Shown: piece by piece, positions 32,744-41,453 of the stretch | Layout of the letters: every line of letters starts with the position of its first letter | Position numbering within the stretch: the stretch's first letter is position 1 | Assembly (NCBI GenBank): GCA_016705065.1 | Contig: JADIYY010000001.1 | Span: forward strand, 372,001-436,000 | Length of the DNA: 64,000 nucleotides | Reading direction: 5' to 3' | From: Candidatus Aalborgiella aggregata | Lineage (GTDB): Bacteria > Pseudomonadota > Gammaproteobacteria > Burkholderiales > Burkholderiaceae_C | Translations under genes and position numbers: made by a program | The notes under the pieces: generated by a model | What the model saw: only the letters and a program-made list of their open reading frames with translations | Told to the model about the DNA's origin: nothing | Database searches by the model: none

Positions 32744-33010
32744 ATGATCTCATCAACAGCGAAAGCTGAAGTCGTTAAAGCCAATGCGCGCAGCGCCAAC
32801 GACACTGGTAGCACCGAAGTTCAAGTGGCTTTGTTGACTGCTCGTATCAACGAATTAACACCGCATTTCAAAGAACACGCCAAAGACCACCATGGTCGTC
32901 GCGGCTTGTTGCGCATGGTTAACAGCCGTAAGAGCTTGTTGGCATATTTGAATCGCAAAGACCATGACCGCTACTTGGCTTTGATCGCAAAATTAGGTTT
33001 ACGCAAATAA
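32744..33010 (+). CDS. rpsO: 30S ribosomal protein S15
   Basis: An 88-residue 16S rRNA-binding protein needed for assembly of the 30S platform. The conserved segments TGSTEVQVALLTARINELTPHFKEHAKDHHGRRGLL and SRKSLLAYLNRKDHDRYLALIAKLGLRK are intact. It is placed before pnp, as in most proteobacteria. A terminator at 33031-33063 separates them partly, so pnp may be made by read-through or its own promoter. In the family S15 represses its own translation. Confidence 0.97.
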   Translation: MISSTAKAEVVKANARSANDTGSTEVQVALLTARINELTPHFKEHAKDHHGRRGLLRMVNSRKSLLAYLNRKDHDRYLALIAKLGLRK

Positions 33011-33030
33011 ACCCAAACCCATGACAAATG

Positions 33031-33063
33031 TGCCTGAGTCAGTACCACTTACTCAGGCATTTT
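33031..33063 (+). terminator. Intrinsic terminator after rpsO
   Basis: Nine-base stem TGCCTGAGT/ACTCAGGCA with an 11-base loop, then TTTTC. Confidence 0.8.
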
Positions 33064-33097
33064 CGTTTCAGAGAAGAAAATAAAGAATGCAAGCTGT

Positions 33098-33163
33098 GTC
33101 ATTCCAAAAGAGCGCGAAAACCGAGTGAAAGCCGAAATGGTTGATTCGTTTTTTTGGAATGGC
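33098..33163 (+). promoter_or_regulatory. pnp: Long hairpin in the pnp leader (possible RNase III target)
   Basis: GTCATTCCAAAA (33098-33109) pairs with TTTTGGAATGGC (33152-33163): 12 pairs with one G-U, enclosing 42 bases that can fold further. In E. coli a double-stranded pnp leader is cut by RNase III and then degraded by PNPase itself. This hairpin is in the right place for the same autocontrol, though that is inference. A second perfect hairpin GTTTTCAA-TAG-TTGAAAAC (33228-33246) lies nearer the start codon. Confidence 0.55.
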
Positions 33164-33271
33164 ATTGTGTTCAAAAAATTCTGCTCTGAATAAGCGCAAT
33201 TTACTGTGAATTGCATCTTCGATGATGGTTTTCAATAGTTGAAAACTCACATCTTATTTAGGAGCTAAAAA

Positions 33272-35383
33272 ATGACAATGTTCAAAAAAGTAACAAAAAC
33301 ATTCCAATGGGGCGCACACACCGTCAAAATGGAAACTGGCGAAATCGCTCGCCAATCAACTGGTGCAGTTCTATTAGACATGGATGGCACCGTGGTTTTG
33401 GCCACAGTGGTTGGTAAAACCGAAGGCAAACCAGGGCAAGATTTCTTCCCTTTAACCGTTGATTACCTCGAAAAATCATACGCTGCAGGCAAAATTCCTG
33501 GTAGCTTTTTCAAACGTGAAGGCCGTCCTAGCGAGTTTGAAACACTCACCAGCCGTCTGATTGATCGCCCCATTCGTCCTCTGTTCCCCGAAGGTTTTTT
33601 CAATGAAGTGCATGTGGTTATCCATACCGTTTCATTGAACCCTGAAGTCGATGCCGATATCGCTTCCATGATTGCGGTGAGCGCAGCTTTGAGCATCAGT
33701 GGCATTCCTTTCAACGGCCCTATCGGTGCCGCTCGTGTGGGTTATGTGAATGGTCAATATGTGTTGAACCCTGGCCAAACAGCACGCAAAGATTCCATCA
33801 TGGACTTGGTGGTTGCCGGCACAGAATCTGCCGTTTTGATGGTGGAATCAGAAGCGCAACAGCTCAGCGAAGAAATCATGTTGGGCGCGGTGGTGTTTGG
33901 TCACGAGCAAGGCAATATTGCCATCAACGCCATTCACGACTTGGTGCGTGATGCCGGCAAACCTGTGTGGGATTGGAAAGCACCAGCTAAAAACGAACCA
34001 CTGATTGCAAAAATTGATGCTTTGGCAAAAGATAAATTGGTTGCCGCTTACCAAATCCGCAACAAACAAGCACGTACCCAAGCATGCCGCACTGCCTATG
34101 CTGAAGTCATTGCAGCGTTGACGGCAGAAGGCGTTGAATTTGACAAAGTAGCGATTGAAGGATTGCTGTTTGAAGTGGAAGCCAAAATCGTTCGCGGTCA
34201 AATTTTGGCCGGTGAGCCACGCATTGATGGTCGCGACACACGCACTGTGCGTGCGATTGAAATTCGCAACAGCGTTTTGCCACGCACCCATGGTTCTGCC
34301 TTGTTCACACGTGGTGAAACGCAAGCTTTGGTGGTGACCACATTGGGCACAGAGCGCGATGCACAACGCATTGATGCTTTGTCAGGTGACTTTGAAGACA
34401 ACTTCATGTTGCACTACAACATGCCTCCGTTCGCCACTGGCGAAACAGGTCGTGTTGGCACACCTAAGCGCCGCGAAATTGGTCACGGCCGTTTGGCCAA
34501 ACGTGCTTTGGTTGCTGTATTGCCAAGCAAAGAAGAATTCCCTTACACCATGCGTGTGGTGTCTGAAATCACCGAATCCAACGGTTCTTCATCCATGGCA
34601 TCGGTTTGCGGTGGTTGTTTGTCATTGATGGATGCTGGCGTGCCTTTGAAAGCACACGTTGCAGGTATTGCAATGGGTTTGATCAAAGACGGCAACCGTT
34701 TTGCCGTATTGACCGATATTTTGGGCGACGAAGACCATTTGGGCGATATGGACTTTAAAGTGGCTGGTACCACCAACGGTATCACTGCTTTGCAAATGGA
34801 CATCAAAATCCAAGGCATTACCAAAGAAATCATGCAAGTGGCATTGGCACAAGCCAAAGAAGCACGCGTCCACATTTTGGGCAAAATGCAAGAAGCCATG
34901 GGCGAAGCAAAAACAGAAGTCTCCAGCTTTGCGCCTAAGTTGTACACCTTCAAAATCAATCCAGAAAAAATCCGTGATGTGATTGGTAAAGGCGGCGCTG
35001 TCATTCGTGCTTTGACTGAAGAAACGGGTTGCCAAATCAATATCAGCGAAGATGGCACCATCACCATTGCGGCTACGGAATCTGCGAAAGCTGATGAAGC
35101 CAAACGCCGCATTGAAGAAATTACCGCAGAAGTTGAAATTGGCAAAATCTACGAAGGTCCAGTGACCAAGATATTGGATTTCGGTGCATTGGTTAACTTG
35201 TTGCCAGGCAAAGACGGTTTGTTGCACATCAGCCAAATTGCACATGAGCGTGTTGAAAAAGTCAGCGACTATCTCAAAGAAGGTCAAATCGTCAAAGTCA
35301 AAGTCATGGAAACGGATGAAAAAGGCCGCGTGAAATTGTCGATGAAGGTATTGACTGAGCGTCCAGAGCAAGCGCAATCCTGA
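33272..35383 (+). CDS. pnp: Polyribonucleotide nucleotidyltransferase (PNPase)
   Basis: Phosphorolytic 3'-5' exoribonuclease of the degradosome. The 703 residues comprise two RNase PH domains (about 10-140 and 310-540, with FATGETGRVGTPKRREIGHGRLAKRAL), a KH domain (KIRDVIGKGGAVIRALTEETG, about 570-590), and an S1 domain (GKIYEGPVTKILDFGALVNLLPGKDGLLHISQI, about 625-690). The ATG at 33272 has GGAG 7 bases upstream; ATG 33278 is an alternative. The leader holds a long hairpin. Repeat copy A follows about 50 bp downstream. Confidence 0.97.
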   Translation: MTMFKKVTKTFQWGAHTVKMETGEIARQSTGAVLLDMDGTVVLATVVGKTEGKPGQDFFPLTVDYLEKSYAAGKIPGSFFKREGRPSEFETLTSRLIDRPIRPLFPEGFFNEVHVVIHTVSLNPEVDADIASMIAVSAALSISGIPFNGPIGAARVGYVNGQYVLNPGQTARKDSIMDLVVAGTESAVLMVESEAQQLSEEIMLGAVVFGHEQGNIAINAIHDLVRDAGKPVWDWKAPAKNEPLIAKIDALAKDKLVAAYQIRNKQARTQACRTAYAEVIAALTAEGVEFDKVAIEGLLFEVEAKIVRGQILAGEPRIDGRDTRTVRAIEIRNSVLPRTHGSALFTRGETQALVVTTLGTERDAQRIDALSGDFEDNFMLHYNMPPFATGETGRVGTPKRREIGHGRLAKRALVAVLPSKEEFPYTMRVVSEITESNGSSSMASVCGGCLSLMDAGVPLKAHVAGIAMGLIKDGNRFAVLTDILGDEDHLGDMDFKVAGTTNGITALQMDIKIQGITKEIMQVALAQAKEARVHILGKMQEAMGEAKTEVSSFAPKLYTFKINPEKIRDVIGKGGAVIRALTEETGCQINISEDGTITIAATESAKADEAKRRIEEITAEVEIGKIYEGPVTKILDFGALVNLLPGKDGLLHISQIAHERVEKVSDYLKEGQIVKVKVMETDEKGRVKLSMKVLTERPEQAQS

Positions 35384-35434
35384 GCCTGAGCTGCAACGCA
35401 TTGGCGTATTTGTTGTCAGACCAATAAGGTTAAT

Positions 35435-35498
35435 TGCTATATATTTAATAGCACTATAGGCAATAAATACGCAGGCTACAGCCAAATTTGATGTAAAT
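35435..35498 (+). repeat. Dispersed repeat copy A (reference copy)
   Basis: TGCTATATATTTAATAGC is followed by ACTATAGGCAATAAATACGC, then AGGCTACAGCC and AAATTTGATGTAAAT. The first block is an imperfect inverted repeat GCTAT/ATAGC. The last block includes the short dyad GGCT-AC-AGCC. It lies between pnp and the quinone oxidoreductase, ending 12 bp before the latter's ATG. Confidence 0.88.
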
Positions 35499-35510
35499 TT
35501 TCCGTAAACC

Positions 35511-36512
35511 ATGCTAGCCTTTGAAATCTCCACCTATGGCGCGCCCGACGTGTTGCGCTTAACCGAGCGCGACACCCCTGTTGCCGCTGGTGGTGAGGTG
35601 TTGATTCAAGTGACTGCCAGTGGCATCAATCGCCCTGATGTGTTGCAACGTACCGGTAACTACCCAGTACCACCTGGCGCATCAGATATTCCTGGCTTGG
35701 AAGTTGCTGGCATCATTGTCAGTGGCGATGCGGCTGCCATGTCATCGCATGGGTTGAAAGTGGGTGATCGTGTTTGCGCCTTGGTCAGCGGAGGAGGCTA
35801 TGCGCAGTTTTGCGTGGCGCCAGTAGCACAATGTTTGCCAGTTCCAAAAGGATTGACGGACATTGAAGCGGCAAGCTTGCCTGAGACCTTTTACACCGTT
35901 TGGAGTAATGTATTTGACCGTGTACGTTTGCAAGCAGGTGAGACATTTTTGGTGCAAGGCGGTAGCAGTGGCATTGGCGTGACTGCCATTCAAATGGCCA
36001 AAGCATTTGGCGCAACTGTGATTGCCACTGCTGGCAGTGACGACAAATGTGCGGCTTGCCAAAAGCTGGGTGCTGACCACACAATCAACTATAAAACACA
36101 TGATTTTGCGACTGAAATCCAACGCATCACCCAGCAACAAGGTGTGAATGTCATCTTGGATATGGTGGCAGGTGACTATGTTGCCAAGGAAGTTGCATGT
36201 TTGGCTGAAGATGGTCGGTTGGTCATCATTGCAGTCCAAGGTGGTATTAAGAGTGAATTTAACGCGGGTATGGTGTTGCGCAAGCGCTTAACCATCACGG
36301 GTTCGACATTGCGTCCACGGCCTATTGAATTCAAAGCTGCCATAGCCCAAGCCTTGCGTCAAAATATTTGGCCACTACTGGAAAATGGTAGGATTCAACC
36401 CGTTATTCACAGCGTATTTCCAGCCAGTAACGCGCAAGCTGCCGCTCAGGCGCATGCGCTGATGGAAAGTAATCAGCATGTGGGAAAATTGGTATTGGAT
36501 TGGCAAAACTGA
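35511..36512 (+). CDS. NAD(P)H quinone oxidoreductase, MDR superfamily (PIG3-like)
   Basis: A 333-residue medium-chain dehydrogenase/reductase without structural zinc cysteines. Motifs: the N-terminal GroES-like domain (VTASGINRPDVLQRTGNYPVPPGASDIPGLEVAG) and the nucleotide-binding loop LVQGGSSGIGVTAIQMAKAFGA (about 143-164). It is placed in the TP53I3/PIG3-like quinone reductase group. It precedes tpiA by a short gap and is probably co-transcribed with it. In many Burkholderiales the same gene sits between pnp and tpiA. Confidence 0.9.
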   Translation: MLAFEISTYGAPDVLRLTERDTPVAAGGEVLIQVTASGINRPDVLQRTGNYPVPPGASDIPGLEVAGIIVSGDAAAMSSHGLKVGDRVCALVSGGGYAQFCVAPVAQCLPVPKGLTDIEAASLPETFYTVWSNVFDRVRLQAGETFLVQGGSSGIGVTAIQMAKAFGATVIATAGSDDKCAACQKLGADHTINYKTHDFATEIQRITQQQGVNVILDMVAGDYVAKEVACLAEDGRLVIIAVQGGIKSEFNAGMVLRKRLTITGSTLRPRPIEFKAAIAQALRQNIWPLLENGRIQPVIHSVFPASNAQAAAQAHALMESNQHVGKLVLDWQN

Positions 36513-36561
36513 AACTTATCGCAAAACAAAACAAAGCAAGAATAGTGAACGAATTCAAATC

Positions 36562-37317
36562 ATGAAAAAGAAATTAATCGCTGGAAATTGGAAAATGAAT
36601 GGCAGTTTGGCTGCCAATTCTGCTTTGGTCGCAGCTTTGGATGCGGGGCTGCATGTGCGCATGCCTGCTAAATGTGAAGTTGCATTGTGTGTGCCATCAG
36701 TCTATTTGGCGCAAATGCAGCAGCTCTGCAGCAAAAATGCGATTGAATTGGGTTCGCAAGATGTGTCTGTCCATGAATCGGGTGCGTATACGGGTGAAAC
36801 ATCAGCCAATATGCTGAAAGACTTTGGCGTTCGTTACGCCATCGTCGGTCATTCTGAGCGCCGCCAATACCATGGTGAAACCGATGAGTTGGTCGCTAAA
36901 AAAGCGCAAGTGGCTTTGGCGGCAGGGATCACACCGATTGTTTGCATTGGTGAAACTTTAGCCGAGCGCGAAGCGGGTAAGACCGAAGAAGTTGTGAAGC
37001 GTCAGTTGGCGGCAGTCATTCACACAAATGGCCATTGCATCAGTGAAATTGTGTTGGCTTATGAACCGGTTTGGGCAATTGGTACTGGCAAGACGGCAAC
37101 GCCAGAGCAAGCGCAAGCTGTACACGCCTTGTTGCGTACGCAGTTGAATGCTGCAAGCAAGCAAGCCGACCGCATTCAAATTTTGTACGGTGGCAGCATG
37201 AACGCAGCCAATGCCGCAACGCTGTTGGCCCAACCCGATATTGACGGAGGTTTGATTGGCGGAGCGTCTCTCAAAGCCGCAGATTTTTTATCAATTATTG
37301 CTGCAGCCAGCGTATAA
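36562..37317 (+). CDS. tpiA: Triose-phosphate isomerase
   Basis: Interconverts dihydroxyacetone phosphate and glyceraldehyde 3-phosphate. ATG 36562 (MKKKLIAGNWKMNG) matches the family; the open frame runs upstream into the previous gene. The 251 residues contain catalytic Lys in GNWKMNG, His in YAIVGHSERRQYHGE, and Glu in LAYEPVWAIGTGK. The phosphate loop is YGGSMNAANA. Followed by secG 34 bp downstream, the usual betaproteobacterial pair. Confidence 0.96.
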   Translation: MKKKLIAGNWKMNGSLAANSALVAALDAGLHVRMPAKCEVALCVPSVYLAQMQQLCSKNAIELGSQDVSVHESGAYTGETSANMLKDFGVRYAIVGHSERRQYHGETDELVAKKAQVALAAGITPIVCIGETLAEREAGKTEEVVKRQLAAVIHTNGHCISEIVLAYEPVWAIGTGKTATPEQAQAVHALLRTQLNAASKQADRIQILYGGSMNAANAATLLAQPDIDGGLIGGASLKAADFLSIIAAASV

Positions 37318-37351
37318 CAAGCCAAGCATGCTATAAATTTAGGAGTATGAA

Positions 37352-37855
37352 ATGAGTGTTTTTTTAAATGTTATTTTGATTGTTCAAATTGCGTCAGCCA
37401 TTGGCATGATCGGTTTGATTTTGGTTCAGCACGGCAAAGGTGCTGACATGGGTGCTGCATTTGGCAGCGGTGGGTCTGGCAGCTTGTTTGGTGCCAGTGG
37501 CAGTGCCAACTTTTTGTCCCGCACCACTTCAATTTTGGCAGCGGTATTTTTTGTAAGCACATTGTTGTTAACTTACTTGGGTGGTAGCCGTTCAAGCTCA
37601 ACAGGCAGTGTTTTAGAAGGTGCAGCAGTGACTGCTCCAGCCGCAGTTCCAGCAACAGCCCCAGCAAGCCCTGCAAACCAAATTCCAGGTTCAGCACCAG
37701 CAAGCACAACTGCACCCGCAACTTCACAAGTACCTGTACAAACACCAGCAAGTGTGCCAACAACTGCACCTGCTGCAAAGACTTCGACTGTGCCAGTTAC
37801 CCCAGCAACATCAAACACTCCCGCAAATGGTGCGGCACAAATTCCTGCCAAATAA
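37352..37855 (+). CDS. secG: Protein translocase subunit SecG
   Basis: Small accessory subunit of the SecYEG channel. The 167-residue protein has two membrane helices (about 3-24 and 52-73) joined by LVQHGKGADMGAAFGSGGSGSLFGASGSANFL, the SecG signature. The C-terminal half (about 90-167) is a long Ala/Pro/Thr tail with repeats of PA and TTAPA type, making it longer than the 110-residue E. coli protein. The ATG is preceded by TAGGAG. Next comes tRNA-Leu and the nuo operon. Confidence 0.95.
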   Translation: MSVFLNVILIVQIASAIGMIGLILVQHGKGADMGAAFGSGGSGSLFGASGSANFLSRTTSILAAVFFVSTLLLTYLGGSRSSSTGSVLEGAAVTAPAAVPATAPASPANQIPGSAPASTTAPATSQVPVQTPASVPTTAPAAKTSTVPVTPATSNTPANGAAQIPAK

Positions 37856-37986
37856 TTTCGCAGTTTGGGTAGCAACGTACCCAGCTATTTATTTGCATAT
37901 TTAGAGAGTGGCTGTGCTGAAATATCAGCGTACTAGGGTAAACTACTAGATAGTTCAAAGAACTTGTTTTTTGAACTAAAAAAACA

Positions 37987-38071
37987 GCCGTCGTGGTGAA
38001 ATTGGTAGACACGCTATCTTGAGGTGGTAGTGGCGAGAGCTGTGCGAGTTCGAGTCTCGCCGACGGCACCA
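37987..38071 (+). tRNA. tRNA-Leu (GAG)
   Basis: Acceptor GCCGTCG pairs with CGACGGC. The anticodon stem CTATC/GGTAG (one T-G pair) encloses loop TTGAGGT, anticodon GAG. A long variable arm follows, as expected for Leu. The T loop is GTTCGAGTC, and the CCA end is encoded. Total 85 nt. It lies between secG and nuoA. Confidence 0.95.
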
Positions 38072-38135
38072 AATAATTCAGCATTCAAACGCCCTCAAGG
38101 GGTGTGCGATTGCAAACGAGACCTTTAAGAACTAT

Positions 38136-38498
38136 ATGTTGGACCTTAATCAGTACCTACCCGTTCTCTTGTTCATCTTGGTGGGCATAGCCGTTGGCAT
38201 TGTGCCCCAAGTTTTAGGTTACTTGCTCGGCCCCAATCGTCCCGACCCTGCTAAAAATTCAGCCTACGAATGCGGATTTGATGCTTTTGGTGACGCGCGC
38301 ATGAAGTTTGATGTGCGTTACTACTTGGTCGCCATCCTTTTCATTTTGTTTGACTTGGAAATTGCTTTTCTATTTCCATGGGCAGCTGCGCTCAAAGAGG
38401 TAGGCATCGCAGGTTTCTTGGGTGTGTTGAGCTTTTTGGCAATTCTGGTTGTGGGTTTTATCTACGAGTGGAAAAAAGGTGCTTTGGACTGGGAATAA
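38136..38498 (+). CDS. nuoA: NADH-quinone oxidoreductase subunit A
   Basis: Small membrane subunit of respiratory complex I. It has 120 residues with three membrane helices (about 8-30, 66-87, 93-112). It carries the conserved loop NPDPAKNSAYECGFDAFGDARMKFDVRYYLVA in its betaproteobacterial form (NRPDPAKNS, ECGFDAF). First gene of a complete nuoA-N operon; the tRNA-Leu ends 64 bp upstream. Confidence 0.96.
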   Translation: MLDLNQYLPVLLFILVGIAVGIVPQVLGYLLGPNRPDPAKNSAYECGFDAFGDARMKFDVRYYLVAILFILFDLEIAFLFPWAAALKEVGIAGFLGVLSFLAILVVGFIYEWKKGALDWE

Positions 38499-38559
38499 AC
38501 CCCAACCATGAGTAAATTGTCATCCAAACGCAAGTATTCAAGAATAAACTGGACTCATC

Positions 38560-39042
38560 ATGGCAATTGAAGGTGTATTTGATAAAGGCTACATGACCAC
38601 GAGTTATGACTCGGTGGTTAACTGGGCAAAAACGGGTTCTATCTGGCCAATGACATTTGGCTTGGCTTGCTGTGCAGTAGAGATGATGCATGCTGCCATG
38701 CCACGCTACGATATCAGCCGTTTTGGTGCTGAAGTGTTTCGCGCCAGTCCACGCCAATCTGATTTGATGATTGTCGCTGGCACTTTGTGCAACAAAATGG
38801 GCCCGGCATTGCGCAAGGTTTACGACCAAATGAGCGAACCGCGTTGGGTCATTTCAATGGGTTCATGCGCCAATGGTGGTGGCTATTACCACTACAGTTA
38901 CTCGGTGGTGCGTGGTTGTGATCGCATCGTTCCGGTTGATGTCTATGTGCCAGGTTGTCCACCTACTGCTGAGGCATTGATTTACGGCATTATTCAATTG
39001 CAGCAAAAAATTCGTCGCACCCAGACGATTGCTCGCGTTTAA
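38560..39042 (+). CDS. nuoB: NADH-quinone oxidoreductase subunit B
   Basis: Carries iron-sulfur cluster N2, the last electron carrier before quinone. The 160-residue protein has the cluster cysteines in GLACCAVEMMH, SMGSCANGGGYY and VPGCPPTAEAL. Length matches the family. Lies in the peripheral arm at the membrane interface with NuoD. Confidence 0.97.
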   Translation: MAIEGVFDKGYMTTSYDSVVNWAKTGSIWPMTFGLACCAVEMMHAAMPRYDISRFGAEVFRASPRQSDLMIVAGTLCNKMGPALRKVYDQMSEPRWVISMGSCANGGGYYHYSYSVVRGCDRIVPVDVYVPGCPPTAEALIYGIIQLQQKIRRTQTIARV

Positions 39043-39056
39043 GTACAGGACTTTTG

Positions 39057-39659
39057 ATGACGACTTTTGCTGTCAATCCAGAAAAACTCAAAGACACACT
39101 GGTTCAAGTCCTTGGCGAGAAAGTCAAGCGCATTGATGTTGCTTTGAGTGAGATTAACTTGGTTGTTGATGCCGCCGATTATTTGGCAACATCAATGTTG
39201 TTGCGCGATTCGCCCGCTTGCAAATTTGAGATGTTGCTCGATTTGTGCGGTGTTGACTATTCTGCTTACCAAGACGGTCGATATGAAGGTCAGCGTTACG
39301 CCGTGGTGTTGCAATTGTTATCTGTTACCTTGAATCAACGTGTGCGTTTGAAAGTGTATTTGCCGGATGATGCGCCCAACATTCCCACTATCAGTGAGAT
39401 TTGGAGTTCGGCCAATTGGTACGAGCGCGAAGCTTTTGATATGTACGGCATCATCTTTGAAGGGCATCCCGATTTACGCCGCATATTGACTGATTACGGT
39501 TTTGTGGGACATCCTTTGCGCAAAGACTTTCCTACATCTGGTTATGTGGAAATGCACTATGACGAATCGCAAAAACGCGTCATCTACAAACCGGTCAGTA
39601 TTGAGCCTCGTGAAATAACACCGCGCATTATTCGTGAAGAGAACTATGGCAGAAATTAA
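39057..39659 (+). CDS. nuoC: NADH-quinone oxidoreductase subunit C
   Basis: 30-kDa peripheral subunit. The 200-residue protein has the signature ANWYEREAFDMYGIIFEGHPDLRRILTDYGFVGHPLRKDFP. ATG 39057 is preferred over an in-frame TTG at 39054. Separate from nuoD, unlike the fused NuoCD of E. coli. Its last codons overlap the nuoD start by 14 bp. Confidence 0.96.
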   Translation: MTTFAVNPEKLKDTLVQVLGEKVKRIDVALSEINLVVDAADYLATSMLLRDSPACKFEMLLDLCGVDYSAYQDGRYEGQRYAVVLQLLSVTLNQRVRLKVYLPDDAPNIPTISEIWSSANWYEREAFDMYGIIFEGHPDLRRILTDYGFVGHPLRKDFPTSGYVEMHYDESQKRVIYKPVSIEPREITPRIIREENYGRN

Positions 39660-40899
39660 AAACTACACACTTAATTTTGGCCCACAACACCCAGCCGCAC
39701 ACGGCGTGTTGCGATTGGTGCTGGAGTTAGATGGTGAGGTGATTCAGCGCGCCGATCCTCACATTGGCTTGTTACATCGGGCCACTGAAAAATTGGCCGA
39801 AAGCAAAACCTATATGCAGGCATTGCCCTACATGGACAGGCTGGATTATGTGTCCATGATGTGCAATGAGCATGCATATTGTTTGGCAATAGAAAAAATG
39901 ATGGGCATTGAAGTGCCCATCCGCGCACAATACATCCGCGTGTTGTTTTCTGAAATCACACGTTTGATGAACCATTTAATGTGGTTGGGTGCACACGCTT
40001 TGGATTGCGGTGCCATGACCCCAATCATGTTTGCTTTCCGCGACCGCGAAGATTTGTTTGATATGTATGAAGCAGTCAGTGGTGCGCGCATGCATGCGGC
40101 TTATTTCCGTCCAGGCGGCGTTTACCGTGATTTGCCAGACACCATGCCGCAATACAAAGCCAGCAAGATCCGTAATGGCAAAGCAATTGACCGCATGAAC
40201 AGCAATCGCCAAGGCAGTTTGTTGGATTTCATTGAGGATTTCACCAAGCGTTTCACCCCTAGTTTGGCTGAATACCACAGCTTGCTTACTGAAAACCGTA
40301 TTTGGAAGCAGCGCACAGTTGATATTGGTGTTGTCACGGGTGAGCGCGCCATGAATATTGGCTTTACGGGTCCTATGTTGCGTGGTTCTGGCGTGGCTTG
40401 GGACTTGCGCAAGCAACAACCGTACGAGGTTTACGACAAGCTAGACTTTGATATTCCGGTGGGCAAAACAGGCGATTGTTATGACCGCTATTTGGTGCGT
40501 ATGGAAGAAATGAAGCAATCCAACAGTTTGATTCAACAATGTGTCACTTGGTTGCGTGCCAATCCTGGCCCTGTCATCACGGATAACCACAAGGTTTCCT
40601 CACCCGCACGTGCGGACATGAAATCAGATATGGAAAGTTTGATTCACCACTTCAAGTTGTTCACCGAAGGTTTTTGTGTGCCAGAAGGTGAAGCCTATGC
40701 GGCGGTAGAACATCCAAAAGGCGAGTTTGGCATTTACATGGTGAGCGATGGTGCGAATAAACCATACCGATTGAAAATTCGCGCCCCAGGTTTTGCGCAC
40801 TTGGCCGCTTTAGACGAGGTAGGTAAGGGACACATGATTGCAGATGCTGTAGCGATTATTGGAACCATGGACATTGTGTTTGGGGAGATTGATCGATGA
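39646..40899 (+). CDS. nuoD: NADH-quinone oxidoreductase subunit D
   Basis: 49-kDa subunit forming the quinone site with NuoB. ATG 39646 (MAEIKNYTL) lies within the end of nuoC and gives 417 residues. NFGPQHPAAHGVLRLVLELDGE (quinone-site His), PHIGLLHRATEKL and the C-terminal DIVFGEIDR are all present. The stop overlaps nuoE (ATGA at 40896). Confidence 0.97.
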   Translation: MAEIKNYTLNFGPQHPAAHGVLRLVLELDGEVIQRADPHIGLLHRATEKLAESKTYMQALPYMDRLDYVSMMCNEHAYCLAIEKMMGIEVPIRAQYIRVLFSEITRLMNHLMWLGAHALDCGAMTPIMFAFRDREDLFDMYEAVSGARMHAAYFRPGGVYRDLPDTMPQYKASKIRNGKAIDRMNSNRQGSLLDFIEDFTKRFTPSLAEYHSLLTENRIWKQRTVDIGVVTGERAMNIGFTGPMLRGSGVAWDLRKQQPYEVYDKLDFDIPVGKTGDCYDRYLVRMEEMKQSNSLIQQCVTWLRANPGPVITDNHKVSSPARADMKSDMESLIHHFKLFTEGFCVPEGEAYAAVEHPKGEFGIYMVSDGANKPYRLKIRAPGFAHLAALDEVGKGHMIADAVAIIGTMDIVFGEIDR

Positions 40900-41453
40900 G
40901 TGTTAATCCCCAGATGAGTCTTAGCGAGTCAACAACTGCGCGCTTCGCAAAAGAAGTCGCTAAATACCCTGCTGATCAAAAACAATCGGCCGTCATGGCG
41001 TGCTTAGCCATTGTGCAGCAGGAGCAAGGTTTTATGAGCGCTGAAAGCGAGCGCCAAGTTGCCGAGTACTTGGGCATGCCGGCCATGGCAGTGCATGAGG
41101 TGACCACCTTTTACAACATGTACAACCAACAACCCTGTGGCAAATTCAAGTTGAATGTTTGCACCAATTTGCCTTGCCAATTGCGTGGTGGCGGCAAAGC
41201 ATTACAAGATCTTGAAACGAAATTGAGCATCAAAATGGGACAAACCACTGCGGATGGTTTATTTACCCTGCAACAAAGTGAATGTTTAGGTGCATGTGCT
41301 GATTCTCCTGTGCTTTTGGTGAATGACCGTGACATGTGCAGTTTCATGTCGACTGAACGTTTGGTCGCGCTGGTCGATGGCTTGCGTGAAAGTGCCGGCG
41401 CCAGTGTCAGTGCATCTCCCACTTCTGCAACTCCCCAGAAGGAGCAAGCATGA
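40896..41453 (+). CDS. nuoE: NADH-quinone oxidoreductase subunit E
   Basis: 24-kDa subunit holding 2Fe-2S cluster N1a. The four cysteine ligands appear in CTNLPCQLRGG and ECLGACADSP. The 185-residue length is slightly longer than usual because of a Ser/Ala/Thr tail after the core. Start and stop both overlap the neighbours by four bases. Confidence 0.96.
   Translation: MSVNPQMSLSESTTARFAKEVAKYPADQKQSAVMACLAIVQQEQGFMSAESERQVAEYLGMPAMAVHEVTTFYNMYNQQPCGKFKLNVCTNLPCQLRGGGKALQDLETKLSIKMGQTTADGLFTLQQSECLGACADSPVLLVNDRDMCSFMSTERLVALVDGLRESAGASVSASPTSATPQKEQA

Noticed and set aside
37320..37350. Partial repeat head before secG (ATGCTATAAATTTAGGAG)
   Set aside because: Only about 13 bases resemble the element, and they merge into the secG ribosome site; this may be chance.
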